A stretch of 40,204 nucleotides of DNA, taken from contig JASMLW010000444.1 of assembly GCA_030748485.1 (NCBI GenBank), positions 1 to 40,204 of the forward strand, written 5' to 3'. The notes under the pieces were generated by a model that saw only the letters and a list, made by a program, of their open reading frames with translations, made no database searches and was not told where the DNA came from. Origin of the DNA: Pirellulaceae bacterium (lineage in GTDB: Bacteria > Planctomycetota > Planctomycetia > Pirellulales > Pirellulaceae). This document shows positions 1-8,500 of the stretch, one piece after another (the first letter of the stretch is position 1; each line of letters starts with the position of its first letter). The translations under genes were made by a program, and so were the position numbers.

Positions 1-209
1 GGCAATCTTGATTCGCGACCGTTCCGCCTTCAGGTGCAGAGTTTGAAGCCAGCCGACTCGGCGTACCATAGTAGTCGTTTGGGCCCTCAAAACACTAGAA
101 TATTCAATGCTAGCACGGTGCGCAAAATGGGACTGCGCCCGACCCGTCCCGCGAAATCCAAAACGTTCAGTGGGGCAAGCTGTCTGGACGAAAGGGTGGT
201 TACAAGGTA

Positions 210-923
210 TTGCGAGATGACACGCAATTGCGGGTGAAGTTATTTACTTCACCGGAGGATGCTTCCATGCGGAGGTATTCGGAAGAGGAGTCGTTCTATC
301 TCCTCAACGAGGACAATAGGCAGGTGACGGTCTTGAGGCCCGTGCAGGGTGATTTTGATGTTCGCGTAAAAGTAATTCCTGACTGGGAACAACACGACTG
401 GATCATGACGCGCGAAACGTTCGGAAGCAGCGAATATCGGGGGGGACCCGATTTGTCGGCCGGACTTCTCATCCGGGAGTCTCTCGGACATTTATTCCAT
501 TGGTCCTGGAATTCCGTAGATTCTCCTAACCTTGGTGGATATTCCAGGATCACCCCCGAATACTGGGATTTCCGCAACGGATTTTCTGTACAGGATCAAG
601 GGGAGCTGATGCTTGCAGATGTGATGGATGAGGATGGTTCTGCCATGCTGGATGATGACGAACCCATTCTGTTTAACACGTTCTCTCCACATGGACCGGT
701 TTTCGGGAGTTACAAGTATTTTGACAGTGAGTTTGTTTGGCTGCGATTACAGCGTCGTGGCAACATGGTGACATCGTTGCTAAGCACGGACGGTAACACC
801 TGGAAGGTTACCTCGAAGATGCGAGTCCGTTTCGGCAACGAGGTCCAGGTCGGTGTGTGGTGCAAACGGATCGCATCGTCCGCTTACGTCTTCACGTTCG
901 AGGATTTTCAGGTCAGCCCGTAG
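210..923 (+). CDS. DUF1349-like beta-sandwich protein, start uncertain, possibly 5'-truncated
   Basis: The protein reads like a DUF1349/concanavalin-like domain: a QGDFDVRVKV strand near residues 47-56, a central Trp/Tyr-rich region, an STDGNTW motif near residue 192 and a closing FTFEDFQVSP strand. Such domains usually sit in secreted or carbohydrate-related proteins; no specific activity can be assigned. TTG at 210 is the longest usual start, but ATG at 267 has a clean GGAGG seven bases upstream. The same frame is open back to 114 and encodes WGKLSGRKGGYKV, which resembles the first strands of this fold, although no usual start codon lies there. The gene may therefore have lost its 5' end. 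It is less GC-rich than the rest of the window, which fits acquired DNA. No signal peptide is visible. Confidence 0.55.
   Translation: MRDDTQLRVKLFTSPEDASMRRYSEEESFYLLNEDNRQVTVLRPVQGDFDVRVKVIPDWEQHDWIMTRETFGSSEYRGGPDLSAGLLIRESLGHLFHWSWNSVDSPNLGGYSRITPEYWDFRNGFSVQDQGELMLADVMDEDGSAMLDDDEPILFNTFSPHGPVFGSYKYFDSEFVWLRLQRRGNMVTSLLSTDGNTWKVTSKMRVRFGNEVQVGVWCKRIASSAYVFTFEDFQVSP
255..259 (+). promoter_or_regulatory. Shine-Dalgarno GGAGG before the ATG at 267
   Basis: GGAGG is followed after seven bases by an in-frame ATG, inside the longer open frame. It argues that translation of the DUF1349-like protein may begin at 267 (218 residues) rather than at the TTG at 210. Confidence 0.45.
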
Positions 924-938
924 CCTTGGGTCCCACCG

Positions 939-1115
939 CTAACCGACCAGCAGCATGATCTGCTGCTGGACGGCCTTGCTCAGCGTCGGCCAGCGATCGA
1001 TGAGCAACTGCAGCTGCGGGTCCAGGTGATGCATTTCTGTCGAAAGTGCGCTGGATTTTGCGCTGCCTTCAACGCAAATGTTGCTGGTTCCCGAGAGATC
1101 GTCGATTTGATTTTC
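939..1115 (-). pseudogene. Possible remnant of a tyrosine recombinase/integrase C-terminus
   Basis: The last 60 or so codons of a minus-strand frame end in LDPQLQLLIDRWPTLSKAV followed by QQQIMLLVG and a stop. An acidic run, an 'I..WP.L...v...I..LV' helix and an immediate stop are what I recall from C-terminal tails of planctomycete phage-type integrases. Nothing upstream in this frame carries the catalytic R, HxxR or Y motifs; the frame instead runs antisense-like through the repeat gene next door. If the resemblance is real, this is a decayed scrap left by an integration event. The call rests on recalled family style, so it is tentative. Confidence 0.35.
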
Positions 1116-1161
1116 TTTACCACCGCTCGGCCTTAAAAGTTTCTGCCTGGCTTCCTCTTCT

Positions 1162-1854
1162 CTAGAAAGAGTGAGCATCGAACAGCCAGAACCAGTTCCA
1201 GCCACTTGCGTTGAGCGTGTCATCACCGCTGTCACCATGGAGATAGTGGCGGTCTGCACGGTTGCCGTTGAGATCAAGTGTATCATTTCCGCTGCCGAGA
1301 TTGGCATAGAAGCGATCGGTGGCAACGTTGCTATAGGCGTCCACGTAGTCCTTGCCCGTTCCGCCGTAGACGGTAAAGTCCTCGCTATGGTTCCGACCGG
1401 CAGTCAACTTGTCGGAACCACTCCCTAAATCGATGTGAATGTCATCGGACACACGATTTGCATAGACGCGGACTTCGTCCTTGCCAGTTCCACCATAGAC
1501 GCGGAGGTCTTCGGCCTTGCTGCTGTCGGCGACCAGGTAATCCTTGCCCGATTCCCCGTCGATACGAATGTCATCGTGAGCCCGGCTACTTTCAACTCGC
1601 AGGTCATCGTTCCAGGTTCCTCCATAGAGCCTAATGTCATCTCGGGCAGTACTATCGCTGAGGTAGACGGCGTCGTTACCAGAGCCGGCGCGAATTACGA
1701 TGTCACGATCGGTGTCGATTTCACTGGCCTCGATCCGACCGCAAAACTGATCGCCGACGCGCTGGAACAAGACCAGATTCTCGCCGGACTCGACAATGGC
1801 TGGGAGATCATTGAACAGCATGGTTTGAGTCGCTGCCCAACCAAGCAGGAGCAT
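1162..1854 (-). CDS. Beta-roll repeat protein, RTX/haemolysin-type calcium-binding-like
   Basis: After about 45 non-repetitive residues the protein is made of roughly eight tandem units of 21-22 residues. Units alternate between a YGGTGKDxV form and an LGSGNDTL form, each followed by a polar stretch and a D-D/E-D-[IF] strand. GGxGxDxL is the calcium-binding turn of parallel beta-rolls in RTX proteins, so a calcium-stabilised, probably secreted or surface role is inferred. There is no convincing signal peptide at ATG 1854 and no clear ribosome site. The frame stays open upstream to about 2022 without another usual start, so the N-terminus may be missing or misplaced. It ends in an aromatic FWLFDAHSF tail just before the recombinase-like scrap. 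Confidence 0.6.
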   Translation of the reverse strand: MLLLGWAATQTMLFNDLPAIVESGENLVLFQRVGDQFCGRIEASEIDTDRDIVIRAGSGNDAVYLSDSTARDDIRLYGGTWNDDLRVESSRAHDDIRIDGESGKDYLVADSSKAEDLRVYGGTGKDEVRVYANRVSDDIHIDLGSGSDKLTAGRNHSEDFTVYGGTGKDYVDAYSNVATDRFYANLGSGNDTLDLNGNRADRHYLHGDSGDDTLNASGWNWFWLFDAHSF

Positions 1855-2022
1855 CTGGACGGACTCGAAGTGCAGGTTCCCAAAGATGGCCGCGACGCGC
1901 GGATGGTGCGGGCCGGAGCCGAGCAGGCCGCCAGTCTGGCGAAACTGATCGGATCGATGAAATAGGGAAGACGCGAGGCGACCGCAAACTGTCTCGCCAA
2001 GCCGCCAGCGCCAATCGGCTGG

Positions 2023-2496
2023 TCAGTAGAGTCGAGTATCGCTGCGGGAATTCCAGTCCCGAAAGAGGCTGCGACAATCTTCCCTCAGCACGCCGCCCCG
2101 CAGCCGGACATGGCTGCCGCCCAATTCGAGCACGTGCTTGGCGGGCAACATCAATTCGCTGAAGCCGGCGGCCACGGCGTCCTCGATGCTCGCGCCGTAG
2201 TAGACCGTGTCGACGCGCGCCCAGTGTAACGCGGCCATGCACATTGGGCAGGGTTCGCAAGTTGTCGCGGCGATGCCGCCCTCGATGTAGATGTCATTAA
2301 CGGCGCGGCAGCCCGCGCGAATCGCATTGACCTCGGCGTGAGCCGTGCTGTCGAGCGTGGCGACGACCGTGTTGTGTTCACAGGCGACAAGTTGGCCGGC
2401 AACCTCGATGGCGCAACCGAAGGGAGCCTGCCCCGCCCCGACGCCTTCGCGACAGCGATCGATAGCCAAACGCATCAATTCTTCTGGAGTGCGCAC
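2023..2496 (-). CDS. Nucleoside/guanine deaminase of the CDA fold
   Basis: This 157-residue protein has both zinc motifs of the cytidine deaminase superfamily: HAEVNAIR (His53, catalytic Glu55) and EPCPMCMAA (Cys83, Cys86). The following ALHWAR...VYYGASIEDAVAAGF segment is closer to GuaD-type guanine deaminases than to TadA. The likely reaction is hydrolytic deamination of guanine to xanthine in purine salvage; deamination of another purine or of tRNA adenosine cannot be excluded. It lies 24 bases downstream of the class III aminotransferase on the same strand, so the two may be co-transcribed. Length is normal for the family and no key residue is missing. Confidence 0.85.
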   Translation of the reverse strand: MRTPEELMRLAIDRCREGVGAGQAPFGCAIEVAGQLVACEHNTVVATLDSTAHAEVNAIRAGCRAVNDIYIEGGIAATTCEPCPMCMAALHWARVDTVYYGASIEDAVAAGFSELMLPAKHVLELGGSHVRLRGGVLREDCRSLFRDWNSRSDTRLY

Positions 2497-2520
2497 GATT
2501 CTGTTGTTTTCGCTGCAAGG

Positions 2521-3915
2521 TTAGGCGGCGGCGAGTTCCTCGGCCAGGGCGGCGAAGATCTCGTAGATCGCGTCGAGGTATTGGCCGGCTTCGTCGGCCG
2601 GCATGGTGAGTGGCGGGCTGATGCGGATCACGTTTCCGGCCAGCGGCCCCAGCAGATGAACGGCCCGGCCGTTTTCGTCACCGTAGTAACAGGCGGTGAC
2701 GCAGCGGTTGGCGACGTCCGTTGATTGCACGCCGCCGATCGAATTGCACTCGATCCCCCAAACGTTTCCCTCACCGCGGACCTTCCCGATCAGGCCGGTT
2801 TCTTTCAGCCTCACCAAGCCTCTTTCAATCACCTGGGAAAGTTGGCCGGCGTTCTCCACAACCCGATCGCGTTCAAAGGCGTCCAGGGTCGCCACGACTG
2901 CGGCGGCGGCGAGCGGATTGGCGCTCCAGGTATCCGACCCCTCGCCAAAGTCGAGCGAATCGAAAACACTCCGCGGACCCACGGCGGCGCTGACGGGCAC
3001 GCCATTGCCGAGCCCCTTGCCCAGGCAGACAACATCGGGCTCGATGCCGTAGTGCGTGAATGCATACATCGCACCCGTGCGGCCGAAGTTCGATTGGATC
3101 TCGTCGAGAATGAACAGCAAGTCGTGCTCGCGGCAGAATTCCTGCAGCAGTTGCAGGTACTCGGGCTGTGGGTGGTAAGACCCGCCGCCGCCCAAGTAGG
3201 GCTCCGTCACGAGACAGCAGAGCCGATCACCGCAGTCTGCGGCCAGCGTCTGCAGTTCGTCTCGATAGCGAGTCAGATCGATGGGCTGCGAGCGCGACGT
3301 CAGATCGTCGCACTCTTGTTTGGGAAAGCTGATGAAACGGACGCGCGGATCACGCTCCGCATCCTGCTCGCCGCCGGTGATCGCTCCCGCCAGCCCTTTC
3401 TTCCCGTGAAATCCACCCCGTGTAGCCACGATCATGTCGCGCCCCGGCTTTTGTCGCATGGCGGCCCACAGAGCCTTTTGAATCGCCTCGCTGCCGCTGG
3501 CCGCCCACATCACATGCTCCAGGCGCCGCCCGCCCGGCGCGTTGCGAAGGCTCTGGAGAAGACGTTCGCAGGCAACTAACTCGATCGGCGTGATCGCGTT
3601 GTAGGCGGTAAGCGGCTGAGCCTTGAGGTATGGATCGTCGGAGGAGAGTCGATCGAGCCCCAAGTGCTGCAGTACGTCGCTCCACCATTGGCTCGGATGA
3701 TGCCCGAGGTTGGCGACTAGCACGCCGGAAGAAAAGTCGGCCAGCTTGCGCCCCTCGGGAGTCCAATGGTACGCGCCGGCGCTATTGGCCAGCACGGCGA
3801 GCGAACTGGTGTAGGTCCGCAACGCCTTCGGCTCGGAATGCGAAATGCGCGAACGCACATCATTTGAAGACTCTTCACCCGAATGCTGAATCACGTCCTG
3901 GTCGACATCCGTCAT
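2521..3915 (-). CDS. Class III PLP-dependent aminotransferase
   Basis: The 464-residue protein has the fold type I hallmarks of the ornithine/GABA/acetylornithine aminotransferase family: a cofactor loop ASGSEAIQKAL near residues 139-149, GFHGK at 168-172, the cofactor aspartate in ILDEIQ (Asp271), and the Schiff-base lysine in CLGKGLGNG (Lys300). It transfers an amino group from an omega-amino or amino acid donor to a 2-oxo acid in the cytoplasm; the substrate is not predictable. ATG 3915 is chosen because GGAGA lies five bases upstream; a longer frame to 4218 is low-complexity. The gene is followed by the guanine deaminase-like gene and is divergent from the epimerase-like gene, with about 300 bases between. 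Confidence 0.88.
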   Translation of the reverse strand: MTDVDQDVIQHSGEESSNDVRSRISHSEPKALRTYTSSLAVLANSAGAYHWTPEGRKLADFSSGVLVANLGHHPSQWWSDVLQHLGLDRLSSDDPYLKAQPLTAYNAITPIELVACERLLQSLRNAPGGRRLEHVMWAASGSEAIQKALWAAMRQKPGRDMIVATRGGFHGKKGLAGAITGGEQDAERDPRVRFISFPKQECDDLTSRSQPIDLTRYRDELQTLAADCGDRLCCLVTEPYLGGGGSYHPQPEYLQLLQEFCREHDLLFILDEIQSNFGRTGAMYAFTHYGIEPDVVCLGKGLGNGVPVSAAVGPRSVFDSLDFGEGSDTWSANPLAAAAVVATLDAFERDRVVENAGQLSQVIERGLVRLKETGLIGKVRGEGNVWGIECNSIGGVQSTDVANRCVTACYYGDENGRAVHLLGPLAGNVIRISPPLTMPADEAGQYLDAIYEIFAALAEELAAA

Positions 3916-4220
3916 CACGCTCTCCGCTTGGCTTGGACAACCGCTTTCGCAACGAGTCAGGATATCCGAGGGGCGGCGCGGTTGGGAGTAGGGTGAGTTT
4001 GGGGCCGTCGGTTGCCGATCGCGAACTGGCCGCACGAGCCGTTTGCACACAGATCGTCCTCCGCCGTCGAGCGACAAGGCGAAACTCGGCGGCGGGCGCG
4101 TGGTGACGCACGTCTGGCGTTGGCGGTCTCGCTCGCGCCCCCTTGCAAGGCGTCCGAGGCACTTGAACAATGGACCGTTTCGCGACCGACCCGTCATGGT
4201 CGATGGACACGAGGACACCG

Positions 4221-5234
4221 ATGGCTAACGACCCGCGCGTTATTCTAAGCGGCTTCGCCGACGAGGCGGCCAATGGCAAGACGGCCGTACAACAGTTCGC
4301 AGCGTTCGCGGCGCTCGGCCTCCAGTACTACACGATTCGTTTCGTCGATGCGGGCAACGGCGTCAAGAACGTCATGCAGTTGACCAAATCCGAGATCACG
4401 ACGGTCCGGCATCTCGAGGACGAGTACGGGTTGAACGTGTCGTCATTGGGATCGCCGATCGGCAAAGTCAAGTTGTTGAATGTCGACGACAAGTCGCAGA
4501 ACAAGTACGTGCCGTTCAAACGCTATCTTGCCAAGGACGTCAATCGCGCGTGCGAGCTGGCTCATGCATTTGAGACGAAGCTGATCCGCGGATTCTCCTT
4601 CTACCATCCACGCGGAGAAGACCCTCGCGATCACTTGCCTCAGGTAGTCGATCAGCTCGGCCAGATCGCCGAGGCGTGTCACCGCAGCGACCTCACGTTC
4701 GGACTCGAAGTCGAAGCGAACTTGGTGGGGCAAACGGGACAGTTGCTGAATGAGATCCATCGCAAAGTCAACCACCCCGCGCTGGTGCTGATCTTCGACG
4801 CCGGCAACATCGTCACGCAAGGCTTTTCGTCTGACGAAGTGTTTCAACAGTATCTGGATATGAAGCGCGGCATGGGCTGGATGCACATCAAGGACTATCG
4901 GCGCCCCGAACCCGTTCAACGGAAGGGCCATGTCGACGAAGGCGCGCTCAAATACTTCGTGCCATCGGACATTGGGGACAGCGGACACGAGGCGGTGCTG
5001 CGAGATTTCCGCGGAATGATCCCGCATCTGGAACAGAAGCTGAAGAAACGCGGCGTTCCCGGCGTGTTCCTCGACTTGGAACCGCACGTCAAAGGCGGCG
5101 GGCAATTCGGCGGCTTCAGCGGTCCCGACGGATTTGGAGTCGCTCTCCGCGGACTCTGCCGAACTCTCGACTACGTGGGTATCGACTACCACATCCGCGA
5201 CTTCGACGACGTGCTCGCCGAGCGCGGCTTCTAG
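4221..5234 (+). CDS. Sugar phosphate isomerase/epimerase-like TIM-barrel protein
   Basis: The 337-residue product resembles the xylose isomerase-like TIM barrel family (AP endonuclease 2 fold). Visible elements are an N-terminal GFADEA strand, LEVEAN near the middle, the metal-site-like LIFDAGN, MHIKDYR and a late FLDLEPHV strand, matching the Glu, Asp, His and Glu positions that bind the divalent metal in this fold. The sugar substrate is unknown. ATG 4221 is preferred over upstream in-frame starts at 4170 and 4206 because GAGG lies seven bases before it. A 78-residue zinc-ribbon gene begins 27 bases after its stop on the same strand and is probably translated from the same message. Confidence 0.82.
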   Translation: MANDPRVILSGFADEAANGKTAVQQFAAFAALGLQYYTIRFVDAGNGVKNVMQLTKSEITTVRHLEDEYGLNVSSLGSPIGKVKLLNVDDKSQNKYVPFKRYLAKDVNRACELAHAFETKLIRGFSFYHPRGEDPRDHLPQVVDQLGQIAEACHRSDLTFGLEVEANLVGQTGQLLNEIHRKVNHPALVLIFDAGNIVTQGFSSDEVFQQYLDMKRGMGWMHIKDYRRPEPVQRKGHVDEGALKYFVPSDIGDSGHEAVLRDFRGMIPHLEQKLKKRGVPGVFLDLEPHVKGGGQFGGFSGPDGFGVALRGLCRTLDYVGIDYHIRDFDDVLAERGF

Positions 5235-5261
5235 AGGAGTAAGAGACGAGAGGAGCTGGCG

Positions 5262-5498
5262 ATGCCTGACATTCGCGACTTGGACGAGGTTTGCTCCCGT
5301 TGCGGCGGTTGGGCGTCGACGTGCAAATACAACCACTTCCATCAGGGCGACTTGGAAATCCATTCCTGGGAGCACAAGTGCCCCGATTGCGGTAATCGCC
5401 AGACGACCGCGTTTCGGTCCGACAGCGAAGACCTCGACACGTCAGGGCGGCAGCAACGCGTTTGCCCGTACTGCGGCCGGTCCGCGCCGCCACCGTGA
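5262..5498 (+). CDS. Small zinc-ribbon protein
   Basis: This 78-residue protein has three CxxC knuckles, Cys11/14, Cys40/43 and Cys68/71, plus Cys21 and His residues between them, enough for one or two zinc sites. It has no signal peptide or membrane segment. AGGAG lies a few bases upstream of the ATG, and the gene follows the epimerase-like gene closely, so it is likely real and co-expressed with it. No function can be assigned; small zinc ribbons of this kind often bind nucleic acid or a partner protein. Its stop lies five bases before the end of the convergent FHA gene. Confidence 0.7.
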   Translation: MPDIRDLDEVCSRCGGWASTCKYNHFHQGDLEIHSWEHKCPDCGNRQTTAFRSDSEDLDTSGRQQRVCPYCGRSAPPP

Positions 5499-5503
5499 GC
5501 TCT

Positions 5504-8500
5504 CTACGTCGCCGACCGATTCGACTCGAGCAAATCTCGTTCGAAGGCGTCTAACTCGGCGTCGACACTCATCTCGGAGACGTCCGGCTCCGACGTCGCC
5601 GCTTCCCGCAGCTCTTCCCTCATCGAAGAAAAGTCCGCGTCGATCGCGTCACCGGCGCGACCCAAGTGGTCCGTCAAACGACTCTGGGTCGACTCCACAG
5701 TGCACTCGATGGATTGCCCTTCCGCTGGCCCGTTCGGTGCGTCATCATCGGCGATCGACCGAGAGCGGGAACTGAACTTTCGCGATTGAAACACCCAAAC
5801 TCCGGCGATCGACAACGCGGCGACACCACCGACCATCGCCAGCGGATCGAAGATACCGCCAATAGAAACGGTCACGCCGCCAACGACCAGCGCCAATCCG
5901 GCCTTGAGCAATTTCGCTTTCGCGCTGTCGTCCCAGCTGCGAATCTCGTGAGAAGTGATGGCTTCTCGCGCGCTGTCGTTCGCCAGCGCCCGCATGGCGG
6001 AAAGATTGGCGTCCAACTCGGGAGCCTGGCTGCGGGGCCGATACTCTTCCGGCTTCATCATGACCGGCTCGGGAGCCGACGGCGGAGCCAACTCCTGTAG
6101 TCCGCCTTCCTGGGTCTGCAACGTGGATCCGGACGGCTCAACTTCGTCTTCGTGGACCGCCACCTGTGCGCCGATCACCGGATCTTCGTCGTCGCCGCGA
6201 ACGCGCTGCAAGAGCCGGTTCATATAGCTCTCGATCGACTCGTCGCCTTCACCGGCCGCGTCGGCTGGTTCGTCATCCGCCGGCGGCTCCGGCTGCCCGC
6301 GCCAACTCGTGACACGAGGTTCGCCTTCGTCTAACTCCGCTAACTCCTCCTCCGCCTCGAGTGAGTCGATGATCGAGGCCGCCGAAAAACTGGATCCGCC
6401 ATCCACCGTCCCGCATGGCTCGCCCGTCTCTTCGTTCTCTGAGAAGCCAAAACCTTCAGCCAACCCGTCGTCCGGCGTCTCGGCGTGCGATTGATCAAAC
6501 GAAGAATCGCTCGCATCCTGTGACCACGGCGTCTGAGCGCGATCCGCTTCGAATTCCCCACCTGCTGTGGACGGACTGATCGCGTCGTGATCGCGGAAGT
6601 CCTGGCTCGCGTAGTCTGAATCGGCGTAGTCGGCGTTGTGGTTGGCGGCGCTGTGGTCTGTGTTGTCGTAGGCTGTGTTGTCGTAGGCTGAGTGGTCGTG
6701 CTCGTCGCGATCTTGTTGGGCGTAAGGATCGTCCCGAAACGCCTCGTCACCGTACGCTTCTGTTTCGAAGCCGGCGTCTCGACTGGCGAAGGGTTCGTTG
6801 GAGTCTTCGCGAGGCTCCGTCACCGAGTGCTCGTCGCCATCCGCTTTCAGCAGACCGACTTCACCGAGTCTGGCAAAAATGTCTTCATCGGTCCCGGCGG
6901 CTCCTTCATCGTCTGTGTGGGGAGCGTGATCATCGCCATCCGAAGGTGCGTCGGCGGCGTCCACCGAGTCGTTCGAATCGGTCACTTGCGCGTCGCCGCT
7001 CCCACCCGTCAGCGGTGCGCTGTCATCCAAGAACCCGTACGTTTCCATCGCGTTGAATTCGGCACCGCCAGTCGCCGGATCATCTTCATCGCCGGCGGCC
7101 GAAGGGGAGTCATCGTCTTCCTCCAACACGAAACTCGTCTCGCCACCTGCGTGCGGCGTGAAGTGATCGCTCGTCTCGTCGAACGCACTCGCCGATCCGC
7201 TCGCGTCGTCTTCCGCGGCCGGCGACTTGCGGAGGTCGTCGAGGAATGACATCGCAGCCGCCGCTTGGGGGTTGAGTTGAGCGTCATCGCGGGAGTCATT
7301 GTCCCGCGGAGCATCAACGGGAGTGTCGTCGCTCACGTCATCCTGGCGAGCGCGGACGAGGTCCAACTCCAGTTGCTCGCGTTCCTGGTTGTTCGACTCG
7401 AGTTGCTCGCGGAAGCCACCCAGCAGAGATTGTTGCTCTTGGATCTGAGCGGCGCGATTCTCGAGTTCGCGTTCGAACCAGGCCTTGTCCTCAGACCATT
7501 GGCTGCGCTGCACGTCGAATTCGGCTCGCAACTGTTCAACATCGTCGCCGTCGGGCGAGTCCGCACTGCCTTCGGCCGGAGCCTCCGACAGCAGCTCGTT
7601 GAGTTGATTGACGTCGCCTTGCAGCTGAGTTCTCTGTTCTTCGCTTTCCGCGACCTGAATCGCCAATCGCTCTTCCTGTTCGCGCAGTCGATCGGTCCAC
7701 TCGTCGCGAGCCGCGATCCACGACTCGCGCTCGGCGACAAATTGCTCTTCGCGGCGAGAGAGTTCTTCATCGGCTTGCGCGCCGGCGTTCGTCGACTCAT
7801 CAACTCGCTGCTGGAATTGACGAGTTTCCTCCTGCCAGCGACTCTGTTCGGCTTCAAAACGTTCCTGGAGTTCGTTCCAGGATTGTTCCCGCTGACTCAA
7901 TTCCTCCGCGCGCTCGTCCAGTTCCGCGGCGATCTCGTCGCGGGCGGCTTCCGCGTCTTCCGCGCGGCGTCGCAACTCAGCGCGCTCCGCCTCGGTCTCA
8001 GCGTCCGCGCCGCGCTGCTGGTCGGCCGTCTCTTGGAATTGCGCGTATTCTGTTTCCAGCGTGGTGAGCTGTCGGCTGAGCTCTTCGGTGCGATTGGTGA
8101 GATCATCGTTGACGGCTGTCAACTCATCAGCTCGCGACCGCTCGTCATCACGTTCGCCGCGGAGTTCGGCGACGTCCTGTTCGAGCGCGGCCGCTTGATT
8201 CCGCAGTTGTTCGCGTTCGTTGGTCCAATCGGTTTGTTGCGATTCGCGCTGGCTGGCGAATTCTTCCTGCTGTTTGCGGAAGCTCTCCGCCTCATCGAGT
8301 GCGGGGTGGGCGATGTCGAGTTCGCGGCGCCACGAATCTCTCTGCTGCTCAGATTCGTCTCGCAGTTGTCCGCACTCGCGTTCGAGTCGCTCCGACCTCT
8401 CGCGCCAGAATCGCTGTTGGACATCCAGTTGCTCGGCGAACTGTCGCGCCTGATCGGCCAAATCGGCGGCCGCGGCGGCTTGCTGTTGCAGTTCGATCAG

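Noticed and set aside
34..237. 67-codon open frame at the left end
   Set aside because: It is rich in Ser/Arg/Thr with no motif or ribosome site, and it overlaps the frame carrying DUF1349-like sequence.
2725..3579. 284-codon open frame on the plus strand
   Set aside because: It is antisense to the class III aminotransferase, which has a complete set of active-site motifs.
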